From NCBI GenBank assembly GCA_910577275.1, contig CAJTMW010000003.1:62001-126000 (forward strand): a stretch of 64,000 bases of DNA, given 5' to 3'. Source of the DNA: an uncultured Lachnospiraceae bacterium (GTDB lineage: Bacteria > Bacillota > Clostridia > Lachnospirales > Lachnospiraceae). Position 1 is the first letter of the stretch. Every line of letters begins with the position of its first letter. The notes beneath the pieces are model-generated. The model was not told the DNA's origin and ran no database searches. It worked only from the letters and a program-made list of their open reading frames with translations. Shown here piece after piece: positions 16,787-25,777 of the stretch. The position numbers and the translations under genes were made by a program.

Positions 16787-19497
16787 TGAAGAAAAAAATG
16801 ACCTGGAATAAAATAACGGCGCGCAGGGCTCTCTGCCTTGTACTTAGCCTTACGATGGCAGCAGGGATGGCGGGATGCGGAAAGGCGGAAGCGGAACAGC
16901 AGGCGTCGGTCATCAATGAGAATAATCAGGAAAAAGTACTGGACGAAGTCTTAAATGCGCAGGTTGCCCCTTCCCACAGCAGCAAGGCGGGCAAGGAGGA
17001 AACGGTTTATGTGCTGGCGGACGCAAAAGGGGCTGTTAATCAGGTGATTGTCAGCGACTGGCTGAAAAATAGCGACGGCGCCCGCGAGCTTACGGACAAA
17101 ACCAGCTTAAGAGATATCCAAAACGTAAAGGGGTACGAGGATTTTGAGACAGATGCGGAAGGAAATCTTACATGGCAGGCTGATGGCAGCGATGTGTACT
17201 ATCAGGGCAGTACCGACAAGGAGGTGCCGGTAGAGGTCAGGCTTTCTTATCAGCTTGACGGAAAAGATATCGAGCCGGAAGCGCTTGCAGGCAAAAGCGG
17301 CAGGGTGACGATTCGCATGGATTATGATAATAAGGAAACGAAAAAGGTAGACGTAGGAGGAAAGGAGGAGGAAATCAAGGTGCCTTTCGCCATGATTTCC
17401 GGAATGATACTTCCCCAGGATACCTTTTCCAATATCGAGGTGACAAACGGAAGGCTGCTTTCGGAGGGAAACAACAGCGTGGTGGTAGGCGTGGCTTTTC
17501 CCGGATTGAAGGAAAGCATTGATTTGGATAATCTGAAGGAAAAGGCCGCCGACAGGACGGATAATAAGGAGCTTGATGAACTGGAAATCCCGGATTATCT
17601 TGAGGTGACGGCGGATACGGAATGCTTTGAGCTGGGAATGACAATGACGGTTGCCATGAGCGACGTGCTTTCCGACATCAGCCTGACGGACTCCATTGAT
17701 TTGTCCGATATAAACGATTCCATGGCTGAGCTGGCGGATGCCTCAGGTCAATTGAAGGACGGAACCAGCGAGTTAAAGGATGGAACCGGGGAGCTGAAAG
17801 AAGGGACCGGCAAATTAAAGGACGGCGCACAGGAGCTTTTGGACGGCACGAACGAGCTGGCGGACGGCACGGCGACCTTAAAGGACGGAGTGCAGGAGCT
17901 TTTTGAAAAGTCCGGCGATTTGGACGAAGGCGCAGGAAAATTAAACGAAGGCGCCGCGGCTCTTTATAACGGGACAGAGGAGCTGGCAAGCGGCGTTTCA
18001 GAATTAAAGTCAGGTGCGGGCCAGCTTAAGGACGGAAGCCAGAGGCTGGCGGAGGGAACCGGAAGTCTGGTAACCGGCGCGGAAAGCTTAAATAACGGCG
18101 CGGCTGCGATGAAGGACGGAGTCACCCAGGTGGCGGGTACGTTAAAAGGGCTAAGCGCTGCGGTAGGGACGGTATCGGATACGTCCACTCTCTTAGGAGC
18201 CTCCCATGCGCTGAACCTGTCGTTGCAGCAGATACTTGGCACAGACAAATACGGGGAAATCGTGGCGATGCTCTCGACCCAGAAAGGCGAGGCACAGGCA
18301 AATCTGGCGGCGGCCAGCGCAGAACTGGCAGAGGCACAGAACAATTCGCAGCAGGCGCAGGCGGAACTGGCGGCAGCCTGCCAGGCGGACACGCAGGAAA
18401 TGACAGTGGTGACGGGAGTTTACACCGAGACGGAAGAACGCAGCGTGAGCGTTGAAGCGCCTGTTTATTATACAACGGTAACGGTCAGCGAGGCCGGCGG
18501 CGGAAGCTATGACGGGGATTCTGACGGTGAGTCCGAAGAATCCGGCGGCGAAGAGCCTTCGGGCGGCACGGTGACCAGCGAATCGACCAGCGAAAGCAGC
18601 CAGACCATTGAGACGACGGTTTGTGTAGACAGGGACGTGGTGGAGACGGATACTGTGGAGGTTCAGTCAGTCAATGTGGAAAATCTGCAGGAAAAGGTAG
18701 ACGCCTATCAGCAATCTCTTGAAAATGTGGCGGCCTGTCAGGCTCAGGTGGCAGCCTACACACTGCAGGCTGAGGCCATAGACGAGCAGCTTGCCCAGGT
18801 GCAGGCGGCAGCGGAGGCGGAAGCGAGAGAGGCGGAGGCAGCGTGGGGCACGGCGGTTCAGGCAGGCTTAGGGCTGGAAACGGGACTGACGCAGTTGGCA
18901 GCCCAGTTGAATTCACCCGAAAGTGCGGACAAAATAGCGGCGCTTGTAAAGGGAGCGGGCGATTTGGCGGACGGAACGAGGAGCGCACTTTCCGGAGCCC
19001 AAGAGTTAAACAGCGGCGCAAACGAGCTTAAGAACGGAATCGATACCTTAAATAACGGCGCAGGAGCGCTGGCGGACGGAAGCGGAAGCCTCCGTGACGG
19101 CGCGGCGGAGCTGAAAAGCGGAACGCAGGAGCTAAAGGACGGAACCGTAAAGCTGGTGGAAGGAACAGGAACGTTAAACGACGGGGCGGCTTCCTTAAAG
19201 GACGGCGTCTCCACCTTAAAGGACGGTGTGGTCACCTTAAAAGACGGTGTGCTGACTTTAGACGAGGGCGCCGGAACGCTGGACGAGGGAGCGCTTAAGC
19301 TGATGGACGGCATGTTTGAATTTGACGAGGAAGGCATCAGCAAACTGACGGAGCTTTTCGGCGACGACGTGCAGGACGTGACCGACAGACTGAAAGCCGT
19401 GGCTGACGCCGGTAAGGAATACAGCACCTTTACAGACCTTCCCGAGGGAATGGAGGGGAGCGTGAAGTTTGTTATAAGGACGGAAGGGGTGAAATAG
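16786..19497 (+). CDS. Giant heptad-repeat lipoprotein, partner of the MMPL transporter
   Basis: The 903-residue protein has a signal peptide with lipobox MAGC (C31). Residues 60-310 form a beta-rich extracellular domain. Two arrays of the xxxLxxG-type repeat (LKDGTSE, LKEGTGK, LADGTAT and so on) follow at about 320-440 and 720-845, the pattern seen in YhgE/Pip proteins. Between the arrays lies a helical Ala/Gln-rich coil and a Ser/Gly/Glu-rich linker with paired valine-rich segments (about 450-715). The C-terminal membrane block of YhgE/Pip is absent, so the protein is probably held only by its lipid and works with the transporter. GGAGG stands ten bases ahead of the ATG. A direct role in substrate transfer through the cell wall is inference. 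Confidence 0.85.
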   Translation: MKKKMTWNKITARRALCLVLSLTMAAGMAGCGKAEAEQQASVINENNQEKVLDEVLNAQVAPSHSSKAGKEETVYVLADAKGAVNQVIVSDWLKNSDGARELTDKTSLRDIQNVKGYEDFETDAEGNLTWQADGSDVYYQGSTDKEVPVEVRLSYQLDGKDIEPEALAGKSGRVTIRMDYDNKETKKVDVGGKEEEIKVPFAMISGMILPQDTFSNIEVTNGRLLSEGNNSVVVGVAFPGLKESIDLDNLKEKAADRTDNKELDELEIPDYLEVTADTECFELGMTMTVAMSDVLSDISLTDSIDLSDINDSMAELADASGQLKDGTSELKDGTGELKEGTGKLKDGAQELLDGTNELADGTATLKDGVQELFEKSGDLDEGAGKLNEGAAALYNGTEELASGVSELKSGAGQLKDGSQRLAEGTGSLVTGAESLNNGAAAMKDGVTQVAGTLKGLSAAVGTVSDTSTLLGASHALNLSLQQILGTDKYGEIVAMLSTQKGEAQANLAAASAELAEAQNNSQQAQAELAAACQADTQEMTVVTGVYTETEERSVSVEAPVYYTTVTVSEAGGGSYDGDSDGESEESGGEEPSGGTVTSESTSESSQTIETTVCVDRDVVETDTVEVQSVNVENLQEKVDAYQQSLENVAACQAQVAAYTLQAEAIDEQLAQVQAAAEAEAREAEAAWGTAVQAGLGLETGLTQLAAQLNSPESADKIAALVKGAGDLADGTRSALSGAQELNSGANELKNGIDTLNNGAGALADGSGSLRDGAAELKSGTQELKDGTVKLVEGTGTLNDGAASLKDGVSTLKDGVVTLKDGVLTLDEGAGTLDEGALKLMDGMFEFDEEGISKLTELFGDDVQDVTDRLKAVADAGKEYSTFTDLPEGMEGSVKFVIRTEGVK

Positions 19498-19518
19498 AAA
19501 GTACCCTGTTGGAGAAAG

Positions 19519-19555
19519 AAAAAGGAACAACCGGAAAAGGGGCTGTTCCTTTTTT
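19519..19555 (+). terminator. Rho-independent terminator of the MMPL operon
   Basis: AAAAAGGAACA (19519-19529) pairs with TGTTCCTTTTT (19544-19554) and ends in a T-run, 22 bases behind the stop codon. Confidence 0.85.
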
Positions 19556-19560
19556 CAGTC

Positions 19561-19845
19561 AGTGAACTGATTCGCCAGTGCGGGACTAACAGGTTCTTTT
19601 TCGAAAGCTTTCGTGAGTTCATAGAATCAGTGACCGGGGAGGCGGCAAAAATAACGGGCTGCCGGGTGTCAGACGAATATACGGCGTTTTTAATTGATTT
19701 TTATACAGAGGGAATTGCCGGGAGCATGGTTCGCGAAATATCAAAGCCCTCCCACTACCGCAAGGAGGTTTTATCGGAATATATTTTTGCCACTTTCCGG
19801 GGAATGCTCCAGTCGCTGAAGGATGCGGAGGAAAATAAGCTGTAG
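19561..19845 (+). pseudogene. C-terminal remnant of a TetR-family regulator
   Basis: The frame encodes about 94 residues (SELIRQCGTNRFFFESFREF ... YTAFLIDFYTEGIAGSMVREI ... FATFRGMLQSL) that look like the ligand-binding half of a TetR regulator of the TetR_C_8 type. No helix-turn-helix half precedes it: the terminator of the MMPL operon stands there instead. An in-frame GTG at 19630 could start a 71-residue product, but it has no good ribosome site. It is best read as a truncated gene left by a deletion. It is not a copy of the TetR gene at 13911. Confidence 0.6.
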
Positions 19846-19850
19846 ATTTG

Positions 19851-19879
19851 TTGACGCCTCCGTCGTTCTGCTTTAGTAT
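19851..19879 (+). promoter_or_regulatory. Promoter of the discoidin-like gene
   Basis: TTGACG (19851-19856) and TAGTAT (19874-19879) are 17 bases apart and lie 61 bases ahead of the ATG at 19940. Confidence 0.6.
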
Positions 19880-19939
19880 ATATTTTAAAGGAAGAAACTG
19901 AGAATAATTGAAGGAGAGAAAGGTTAAAAGGGTATTGCA

Positions 19940-20734
19940 ATGGCTACATTATCGCTTAAGGTTTTAAACAGGGAAGGGAGAACAATCTGCGTCAGCAGAG
20001 GGGAGGATTACGTCAGTCTTGTCTGTACTGCGGAGTATCAGGAGGGAGATATGATTATTCTGGAATCCTCCGTAAAGGATATCCATGTTCAGTGGCAGGT
20101 GGACGACGCCATGGGACCGGCATTCTGTTTCATCACGGACAATGTGTTATTTAAGATTCCTTTCGGGGAAAAGAGAATCAGCTATTCACCGAAGGCGTTT
20201 TCCGGGAACAGGCACTACTTATATGCAAGGGCCGCCAGGGAGGACGAGGTTTCCGCATACAGAAACCTTGCGTTAAACGTGAACGACCAGCACGGCGACA
20301 CCCACTGCTATCCTCACGCTTTTGCCAATGTGGAGACAAGGGGCGAGGCTGTGTTTGCCGCCCGCAATGCCATTGACGGCGTGTGTGAGAACCGTTCCCA
20401 CGGGGAATGGCCGTACGAATCCTGGGGGATTAACAGGCAGGATGATGCGGAAATGACGGTGGATTTCGGGCGCGAGGTGGAGGCGGATAAAATTGTGCTG
20501 TATACGCGTGCGGATTTCCCTCACGACAACTGGTGGCGTCAGGTAACGCTTACCTTTTCCGACGGAACCAGTATTGACTGGGAGCTTGAAAAGAGCAGCC
20601 TTCCTCATGTACTGCCGATAGAAAAGAAGAATGTTACCTGGGTGAAGCTGAGCAATCTGATTAAGGCCGACGACCCGTCGCCCTTTCCGTCGCTCAGTCA
20701 GATAGAGGTGTATGGCAGAGTAGTTTGTAAGTAA
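19940..20734 (+). CDS. Protein with F5/8 type C-like (discoidin) carbohydrate-binding fold
   Basis: The 264-residue protein has no signal peptide, so it should be cytosolic. Residues 1-105 form a beta-rich region of unknown type. Residues 115-262 (ALNVNDQHGD, AIDGVCENRSHGEWPYESWGINRQDDAEMTVDFG, IEVYGR at the end) resemble the discoidin-like fold of sugar-binding modules. The gene is the first of the uronide cluster, followed by GH88, a sugar ABC transporter and a beta-glucuronidase. A role as a sugar-binding or lyase-like accessory protein is plausible but not shown. The ribosome site is GAAAGG, 15 bases upstream, which is loose. Confidence 0.7.
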   Translation: MATLSLKVLNREGRTICVSRGEDYVSLVCTAEYQEGDMIILESSVKDIHVQWQVDDAMGPAFCFITDNVLFKIPFGEKRISYSPKAFSGNRHYLYARAAREDEVSAYRNLALNVNDQHGDTHCYPHAFANVETRGEAVFAARNAIDGVCENRSHGEWPYESWGINRQDDAEMTVDFGREVEADKIVLYTRADFPHDNWWRQVTLTFSDGTSIDWELEKSSLPHVLPIEKKNVTWVKLSNLIKADDPSPFPSLSQIEVYGRVVCK

Positions 20735-20757
20735 AAGAGAATATGTTTATGGAGATG

Positions 20758-20790
20758 CAGCACCGGGCGATGTTCGCCAGGTGCTGTTTT
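20758..20790 (+). terminator. Terminator after the discoidin-like gene
   Basis: CAGCACC (20758-20764) pairs with GGTGCTG (20780-20786), with an inner GGCGA/TCGCC stem and a TTTT tail. The rest of the gap from 20791 to 21202 is AT-rich and holds the promoters listed below and no gene. Confidence 0.8.
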
Positions 20791-20980
20791 CATATTAATT
20801 AATATAAGGATAGTTTGCGAAGCGCGCTGTCTGTTATTTGTGTCCGCACTCATAATAATTGTATACAAGTATACGCATATTCATGCATAAAAGTATAAGG
20901 CTTAAATTAAGCTGACATTTAAACAGGTTTTGTTAAATATTGCAGATATCAAAATTCGAAATATACAAAATATACAAATT

Positions 20981-21009
20981 TTGACATGCGAATTTGTCTA
21001 AAATTATAA
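20981..21009 (+). promoter_or_regulatory. Upstream candidate promoter of the GH88 operon
   Basis: TTGACA (20981-20986) is followed after 17 bases by TTATAA (21004-21009). Two ATATACAAA repeats stand directly ahead of it and may be an activator site. Confidence 0.45.
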
Positions 21010-21046
21010 AAATTAATTAACAGAAATTACTAAAATAAAGAAAATC

Positions 21047-21075
21047 TTGACAAATGCCTGTTGTAGGAATACACT
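21047..21075 (+). promoter_or_regulatory. Main candidate promoter of the GH88-ABC operon
   Basis: TTGACA (21047-21052) and TACACT (21070-21075) are 17 bases apart. The transcript would carry a leader of about 120 bases ahead of GH88. Confidence 0.6.
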
Positions 21076-21202
21076 TACCTTAGAGAAGCAAGATTTAATG
21101 ATGGACGAGAACTATGCACCGGGCATGGAAGTTTATTCAGAAGAGAATTAGCTTCTTTTATTATTGGAAAAAGCAGTTTCTACAGGATGGAGGGCGGCAA
21201 GG

Positions 21203-22339
21203 TTGAATTTGACACAGCAGGACAGGAAATGGGCGGAGCAGACGGTTGAAAAAATCAGAGCCAAAATGCATACGGTGGCGGAGAGATGCGGGGATAAGGT
21301 ACCTTACACCACGAAGGACGGCGTGTTCGACGACCGTTCCGGCAGCGAGGACATCAGCTGGTGGACGAACGGCTTCTGGGGCGGAATGATGTGGCAGATG
21401 TACTGCCTGACAAAGGACGATATGTACCGGATGAAAGCGGAGTCGCTGGAGAAAAAGCTGGACGCGGTTCTGACGAACGCGGCGGGGCTTGACCATGACA
21501 ACGGCTTTAAGTGGCTTCCCACGGCGGTGGCCAGTTATCGGGTTACTAAAAATGAAAGCTCCTATAACCGGGCAATCATTGCCGCAAACAATCTGGCAGG
21601 GCGTTTTAATCTGGCCGGAAGCTTTATCCGGGCATGGAACGACTGGGGCGGCGTTGACCACAGAGGCTGGGCGATTATCGACTGCATGATGAATCTTCCC
21701 CTTTTGTACTGGGCAAGCGAGGTGACAGGCGACCCCCGTTTTAAGCAGATTGCAACTGCCCACGCAGACACGGCGCAGAGATGCTTTGTGCGGGACGACG
21801 GCTCGGTGAACCATATTGTGGAGTTTGACCCTTTCAGCGGGGAAATGATAAGAACCTACGGCGGCCAGGGCTTTAAGGTGGGTTCTTCCTGGACGAGAGG
21901 CCAGAGCTGGGGCTTATATGGTTTCGTTCTCAGCTATATCCACACTAAGGATGAGAAATATTTAAATACTTCCAGAAGGATTGCCCATTACTTTATTTCC
22001 AATACGCCGGAAAGCGGCCTGATACCGGTGGATTTCCGGCAGCCGGCAGAGTGCGCATGGGAGGATTCCACGGCGGCGGCTATTGCGGCCTGCGGGTTGA
22101 TTGAGCTTTCGAAGCATGTAGAGGGAAGAGACAGCGACGTTTATCTGAATGCCGCTTTGAAGCTTTTGAAAGCATTGGATGAAAAGCGTTGCAACTGGGA
22201 CGATGGCGCTGACAATCTGCTTGAAAAGTGTACGGCGGAGTATCACAGCGACGAGCACGAATTTGCGATTATTTACGGCGATTACTATTTCATGGAAGCC
22301 CTTTTGAAACTGACAGGGCAGGAATTATTCATCTGGTAA
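21203..22339 (+). CDS. Glycoside hydrolase family 88, unsaturated glucuronyl hydrolase
   Basis: Enzymes of this family remove the unsaturated uronic acid left on oligosaccharides by polysaccharide lyases, using vinyl-ether hydration. The two catalytic aspartates are visible in LDHDNGFKW and AIIDCMMNLPLLYWAS, and TRGQSWGLYG holds the substrate-binding Gln. No signal peptide is present, so it acts on imported disaccharides. A TTG at 21203 is chosen because GGAGGG lies eight bases upstream and the resulting 378 residues equal the family length; a TTG at 21164 is in frame but lacks such a site. The gene starts an operon with the ABC transporter and the beta-glucuronidase. Confidence 0.92.
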   Translation: MNLTQQDRKWAEQTVEKIRAKMHTVAERCGDKVPYTTKDGVFDDRSGSEDISWWTNGFWGGMMWQMYCLTKDDMYRMKAESLEKKLDAVLTNAAGLDHDNGFKWLPTAVASYRVTKNESSYNRAIIAANNLAGRFNLAGSFIRAWNDWGGVDHRGWAIIDCMMNLPLLYWASEVTGDPRFKQIATAHADTAQRCFVRDDGSVNHIVEFDPFSGEMIRTYGGQGFKVGSSWTRGQSWGLYGFVLSYIHTKDEKYLNTSRRIAHYFISNTPESGLIPVDFRQPAECAWEDSTAAAIAACGLIELSKHVEGRDSDVYLNAALKLLKALDEKRCNWDDGADNLLEKCTAEYHSDEHEFAIIYGDYYFMEALLKLTGQELFIW

Positions 22340-22358
22340 TATTAAAATTTTAATATTA
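22337..22358. other. 22-base perfect AT palindrome at the GH88 stop codon
   Basis: Bases 22337-22347 and 22348-22358 are exact reverse complements (half-site TAATATTAAAA). The palindrome includes the TAA stop of GH88 and ends 37 bases ahead of the binding-protein gene. It could be an operator or a 3'-stabilising hairpin. Confidence 0.6.
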
Positions 22359-22394
22359 TAAACTATTTCAAGTTAAGAAAGAGAGGAAGGAAAA

Positions 22395-23783
22395 ATGAAA
22401 AAGAAGTTAGTAGCAGCAATGATGGCGGCAGTCATGACAATTGGCCTGCTTGCCGGATGCGGCGGCTCCGGGGATTCTGCCGGAGGCGATGCGGCAGCAG
22501 ACAATGCGTCGGCAGGCGACGCGGCCACAGAAGATGCGGCTCCGGCAGAGCCTCAGCAGGCAGAGGTTGCAGAGGCAACAACAGAAGACGTTACCATCAA
22601 GGTAGCGCTGTGGGATTATTCCAACACAGAGTATTACAAGACGATTTTTGATGCGTTCCAGCAGGCGTATCCGAATATCTCCATTGACGTTGTAGAGTTT
22701 ACGGCAGACGAGTATGAGGACGTTGTAACCACACAATTAGGCGGCAAGCAGGATTTCGACGTTGTATTTATGAAAGGAACTCCCAAGCTTGCAGCGCTGG
22801 TTAACCAGGGACATGTTTATGCAATCGACGACCTTCTTGCAAACGATGCGGATTTCAACAAGGATGCTTATGCAGGTCTGGTTGACGAACTGAGCCTTGA
22901 CGGACATACCTATGCGCTTCCTTTCCGTTATGACAACAACCTGTTATATTACAACAAGGATTTGTTTGATGCGGCAGGCGTTGCTTATCCGGAAGACGGA
23001 ATGAGCATGGCTGATTACCATGAACTGGCAAAGCAGCTCACAAGCGGCGAAGGCAATGACAAGGTATATGGCGCTCATATCCATACATGGCCCAGCAACG
23101 TTTATATGTTCCCCGCAAGAACAGAAGCTTTCAAGTTTGACGACCCTACAACTTATGAGAACCTGACAGCTTATTATAATGAAATTCTTGCTATGCAGGA
23201 TGAAGGACTGGTTCAGGATTATGGTATGCTCAAGTCCTCCAATATCCATTATTCAGGCGTATTCTATAACCAACAGGTTGCTATGATGCAGATGGGTACA
23301 TGGTACATCAACATGCTGTTTGAGAACGTAGGCGAGGGCAAGGAAAATAACTTCAACTGGGGCGTATGCTCGATTCCCAACAATGACGGTATGGGCCTTG
23401 GAAACTGTATCGGCGGCGTAACTCCTGTATGTATCGGCGCATATGCAACGCATCCGGCGGAAGCATGGCAGTTCATCAAATATGTCTGCGGTGAAGAAGG
23501 CGCAAAGGTTCTGGCATCCTGTGGTATTATCCCCGGTTACAGCTCAGATGCTGTAGGCGCAATCTTTGATGCTGCTCCTGAGACCTATCCGAATGCTCCT
23601 GAAGGACTTTCCAAGTACATGAACTGTGAGAAGAACCTGCCTGAGCAGCCTATGAATGCAAAGGGCGGAGAAATTGATTCAATTATCCAGGAAGAGCACA
23701 GCGCAATCATGACAAAGAGCATTACGGCTGAAGAAGGCGTACAGAACATGATTGACAGAGTTACTACTGCTTTAGGTCAGTAA
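22395..23783 (+). CDS. Sugar ABC transporter substrate-binding lipoprotein
   Basis: The 462-residue protein has a signal peptide with lipobox LAGC (C22), an Ala/Asp/Glu-rich linker (about 25-65) and a family 1 solute-binding domain (VALWDYSNTEYYKTIFDAFQQAYPNISIDVVEF, then LPFRYDNNLLYYNKDLFDAAGV). It binds an oligosaccharide outside the membrane and hands it to the two permeases encoded next. Its place between GH88 and a beta-glucuronidase suggests a uronic acid-containing disaccharide. GAGAGGAAGG stands ahead of the ATG. No ATPase gene is in the cluster, so a shared MsmX-type ATPase from elsewhere is likely. Confidence 0.94.
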   Translation: MKKKLVAAMMAAVMTIGLLAGCGGSGDSAGGDAAADNASAGDAATEDAAPAEPQQAEVAEATTEDVTIKVALWDYSNTEYYKTIFDAFQQAYPNISIDVVEFTADEYEDVVTTQLGGKQDFDVVFMKGTPKLAALVNQGHVYAIDDLLANDADFNKDAYAGLVDELSLDGHTYALPFRYDNNLLYYNKDLFDAAGVAYPEDGMSMADYHELAKQLTSGEGNDKVYGAHIHTWPSNVYMFPARTEAFKFDDPTTYENLTAYYNEILAMQDEGLVQDYGMLKSSNIHYSGVFYNQQVAMMQMGTWYINMLFENVGEGKENNFNWGVCSIPNNDGMGLGNCIGGVTPVCIGAYATHPAEAWQFIKYVCGEEGAKVLASCGIIPGYSSDAVGAIFDAAPETYPNAPEGLSKYMNCEKNLPEQPMNAKGGEIDSIIQEEHSAIMTKSITAEEGVQNMIDRVTTALGQ

Positions 23784-23811
23784 TTACATAAGATTTTATT
23801 GTAAGGCATAT

Positions 23812-23916
23812 CTGCCCGCAAAAAGGGCAGGTGCAGCCCCGGCGAGGGGGCTTTGATACAGGCTGTAAGGCCTGAGCAATTCACAGCCGTCCGAAGCTTA
23901 TCTTTCGGACGGCTGT
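23812..23916 (+). other. Four tandem hairpins between binding-protein and permease genes
   Basis: In order: CTGCCC/GGGCAG (23812-23830), AGCCCC/GGGGCT (23835-23852), CAGGC/GCCTG (23859-23874) and a perfect 13-bp stem (23883-23895 with 23904-23916). A hairpin here commonly lowers permease expression relative to the binding protein and protects the 3' end of the latter's message. Four in a row are unusual. Confidence 0.7.
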
Positions 23917-23981
23917 ATTTATCACAAAAGAAAGACTGCAGGGCATATTTTCTTTTGTATGAGGAAGGAGGATTCTATCCT

Positions 23982-24899
23982 ATGGGTAAGGCGAGCAGTA
24001 CAGGCGGGCAGGTGAAAGCATCTACCCTTAGAAGAAGAAAAACGCTGGTTGCGTATTCCTTTATTCTGCCGAATTTGATTGGTTTCTTTGTGTTTACATT
24101 TGTACCGATAGTATTTTCGTTATTCCTTAGCTTTTGCGAGTGGGACTCCGGTAATCCGATTAAATTTGTCGGGCTTAAAAACTTCATTACCATGTTCACA
24201 AATGACAAGAGCTTCTGGATTTCACTTACGAATACGATTTATTATACAGTAGTGACGACGCCGCTTACATTGGGGCTGGCTCTGTTCCTTGCGGTTCTGA
24301 TGAATAAGCCGTTAAAGGGACGCGTATTTTTCCGTTCCGTGTTGTTTTTCCCTTATGTAGCGTCGCTGGTTGCCATAGCCGTGGTATGGATGGCTCTGTT
24401 TAACCCTGAAAAGGGTCCTGTAAACGGCATCCTGATGGCACTTGGAGTTGCAAATCCGCCCAGATGGGCAGCGTCCACAACGTGGGCAATGCCGACCATC
24501 ATCGGCCTGACCGTATGGAAAGGTATGGGTTATTATATGATTGTTTATCTGGCAGCCCTTCAGGGGATTTCCAGAGAATTGTACGAAGCGGCTTCGCTTG
24601 ACGGGGCCAACGGCTGGCAGCAGTTTTGGAATGTCACATGGCCGGGTATCCTGCCGACTACCTTCTATATCTTAATGATGCTGCTGGTTGCCACATTTAA
24701 GTCCTACGACACAATGTATATTACCACACAGGGCGGTCCCGGCGAGGCCACCAAGGTTTTGGCTTACCATATTTACAATCAGGCTTTCAAAAATGCGAAG
24801 TTTGGTTACGCCAGTGCGGTTGCCATGGTTCTTCTTGTTATTATTCTGATTGTTACCCTGATTCAGTTTAAGTATGAGAAGAAGTTCACAAACGATTAA
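23982..24899 (+). CDS. Sugar ABC transporter permease, MalF/UgpA type
   Basis: The 305-residue protein has six hydrophobic segments and the permease EAA motif in YEAASLDGANGWQQFWNVTWPGI, which contacts the ATPase. It belongs to the CUT1 group for oligosaccharides. The ATG at 23982 has GAAGGAGG nine bases upstream; an in-frame TTG at 23853 lies inside the hairpin region and is rejected. The second permease follows 14 bases later. Confidence 0.95.
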   Translation: MGKASSTGGQVKASTLRRRKTLVAYSFILPNLIGFFVFTFVPIVFSLFLSFCEWDSGNPIKFVGLKNFITMFTNDKSFWISLTNTIYYTVVTTPLTLGLALFLAVLMNKPLKGRVFFRSVLFFPYVASLVAIAVVWMALFNPEKGPVNGILMALGVANPPRWAASTTWAMPTIIGLTVWKGMGYYMIVYLAALQGISRELYEAASLDGANGWQQFWNVTWPGILPTTFYILMMLLVATFKSYDTMYITTQGGPGEATKVLAYHIYNQAFKNAKFGYASAVAMVLLVIILIVTLIQFKYEKKFTND

Positions 24900-24913
24900 G
24901 GAGGGCGGAAGAT

Positions 24914-25759
24914 ATGACGAGTAGTAATAAATTAACCGCAGGCGATATCGTCAAGAAGGTTCTCTTGTATGCAGCCTTAATCTTTATGGCATTTATCATG
25001 CTGGTTCCCTTTGCATGGATGATTTCCGCCTCTTTAAAATTCGAGAAGGACGTATTTTCATTCCCGATTGTCTGGATACCGGAAAATCCCCAGTGGGGCA
25101 ATTACAGTGAAATCTGGCAGAAGGTTCCCCTGCTTACAGGTTTCTTCAACAGCGTGAAGCTGACGGTATGCGTTACGCTCTTACAGCTTGCAACATCCTC
25201 CCTTGCGGCGTATGCTTTTGCAAAGCTGGAATTCAAGGGCAGGGACACCATTTTTATGCTGTACATCATGACAATCGCCATTCCCTGGCAGGTATACATG
25301 GTGCCTCAGTATAAAATGATGACAATCTTCGGCCTTACCGACAGCCATCTTGGTATCGTGCTGATGCATGCGTTCACGGCTACGGGCGTGTTCCTTATGA
25401 GACAGTTTTTCATGGGGATTCCCACAGAGCTTTTGGAGGCGGCCCGAATCGACGGCTTAAGCGAGTACGGCATATGGGCGAAGCTGATGCTTCCGCTTTC
25501 AAAGCCCGTTATCGCAACCCTCTGCCTTACCTCTTTCACATTCGAGTGGAACGACTTCATGGGCCCGTTGATTTACCTGTCAACCACCGAGAAGAAAACC
25601 TTACAGGTAATGCTGAGAATGTTCAACACCCAGTATTCATCGAACTACGCGCTTATTATGGCGGCGGCCACGGTTGCCCTTATTCCGGTTCTTATCCTGT
25701 TCGTATTCCTGCAGAGATATTTCGTGGAAGGTGTTGCAACATCCGGCCTTAAAGGTTAA
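24914..25759 (+). CDS. Sugar ABC transporter permease, MalG/AraQ type
   Basis: The 281-residue second permease of the pair has six membrane segments and the EAA loop LEAARIDGLSEYGIWAKLMLPLSKP. With the binding protein and first permease it makes a CUT1 importer lacking its own ATPase. GGAGGGCGG lies ahead of the ATG. A clear terminator follows 18 bases behind the stop. Confidence 0.95.
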   Translation: MTSSNKLTAGDIVKKVLLYAALIFMAFIMLVPFAWMISASLKFEKDVFSFPIVWIPENPQWGNYSEIWQKVPLLTGFFNSVKLTVCVTLLQLATSSLAAYAFAKLEFKGRDTIFMLYIMTIAIPWQVYMVPQYKMMTIFGLTDSHLGIVLMHAFTATGVFLMRQFFMGIPTELLEAARIDGLSEYGIWAKLMLPLSKPVIATLCLTSFTFEWNDFMGPLIYLSTTEKKTLQVMLRMFNTQYSSNYALIMAAATVALIPVLILFVFLQRYFVEGVATSGLKG

Positions 25760-25777
25760 AGTAAATATATTACATAG

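Noticed and set aside
17746..19320. Direct DNA repeats in the lipoprotein gene read as a possible tandem-repeat array or CRISPR
   Set aside because: The repeats are of 21 bases and in frame, encode protein heptads and have no spacers.
18858..19622. 254-codon minus-strand frame opposite the heptad-repeat lipoprotein
   Set aside because: Its Ser/Pro/Phe-rich repeats are only the mirror of the LKDG repeats on the coding strand.
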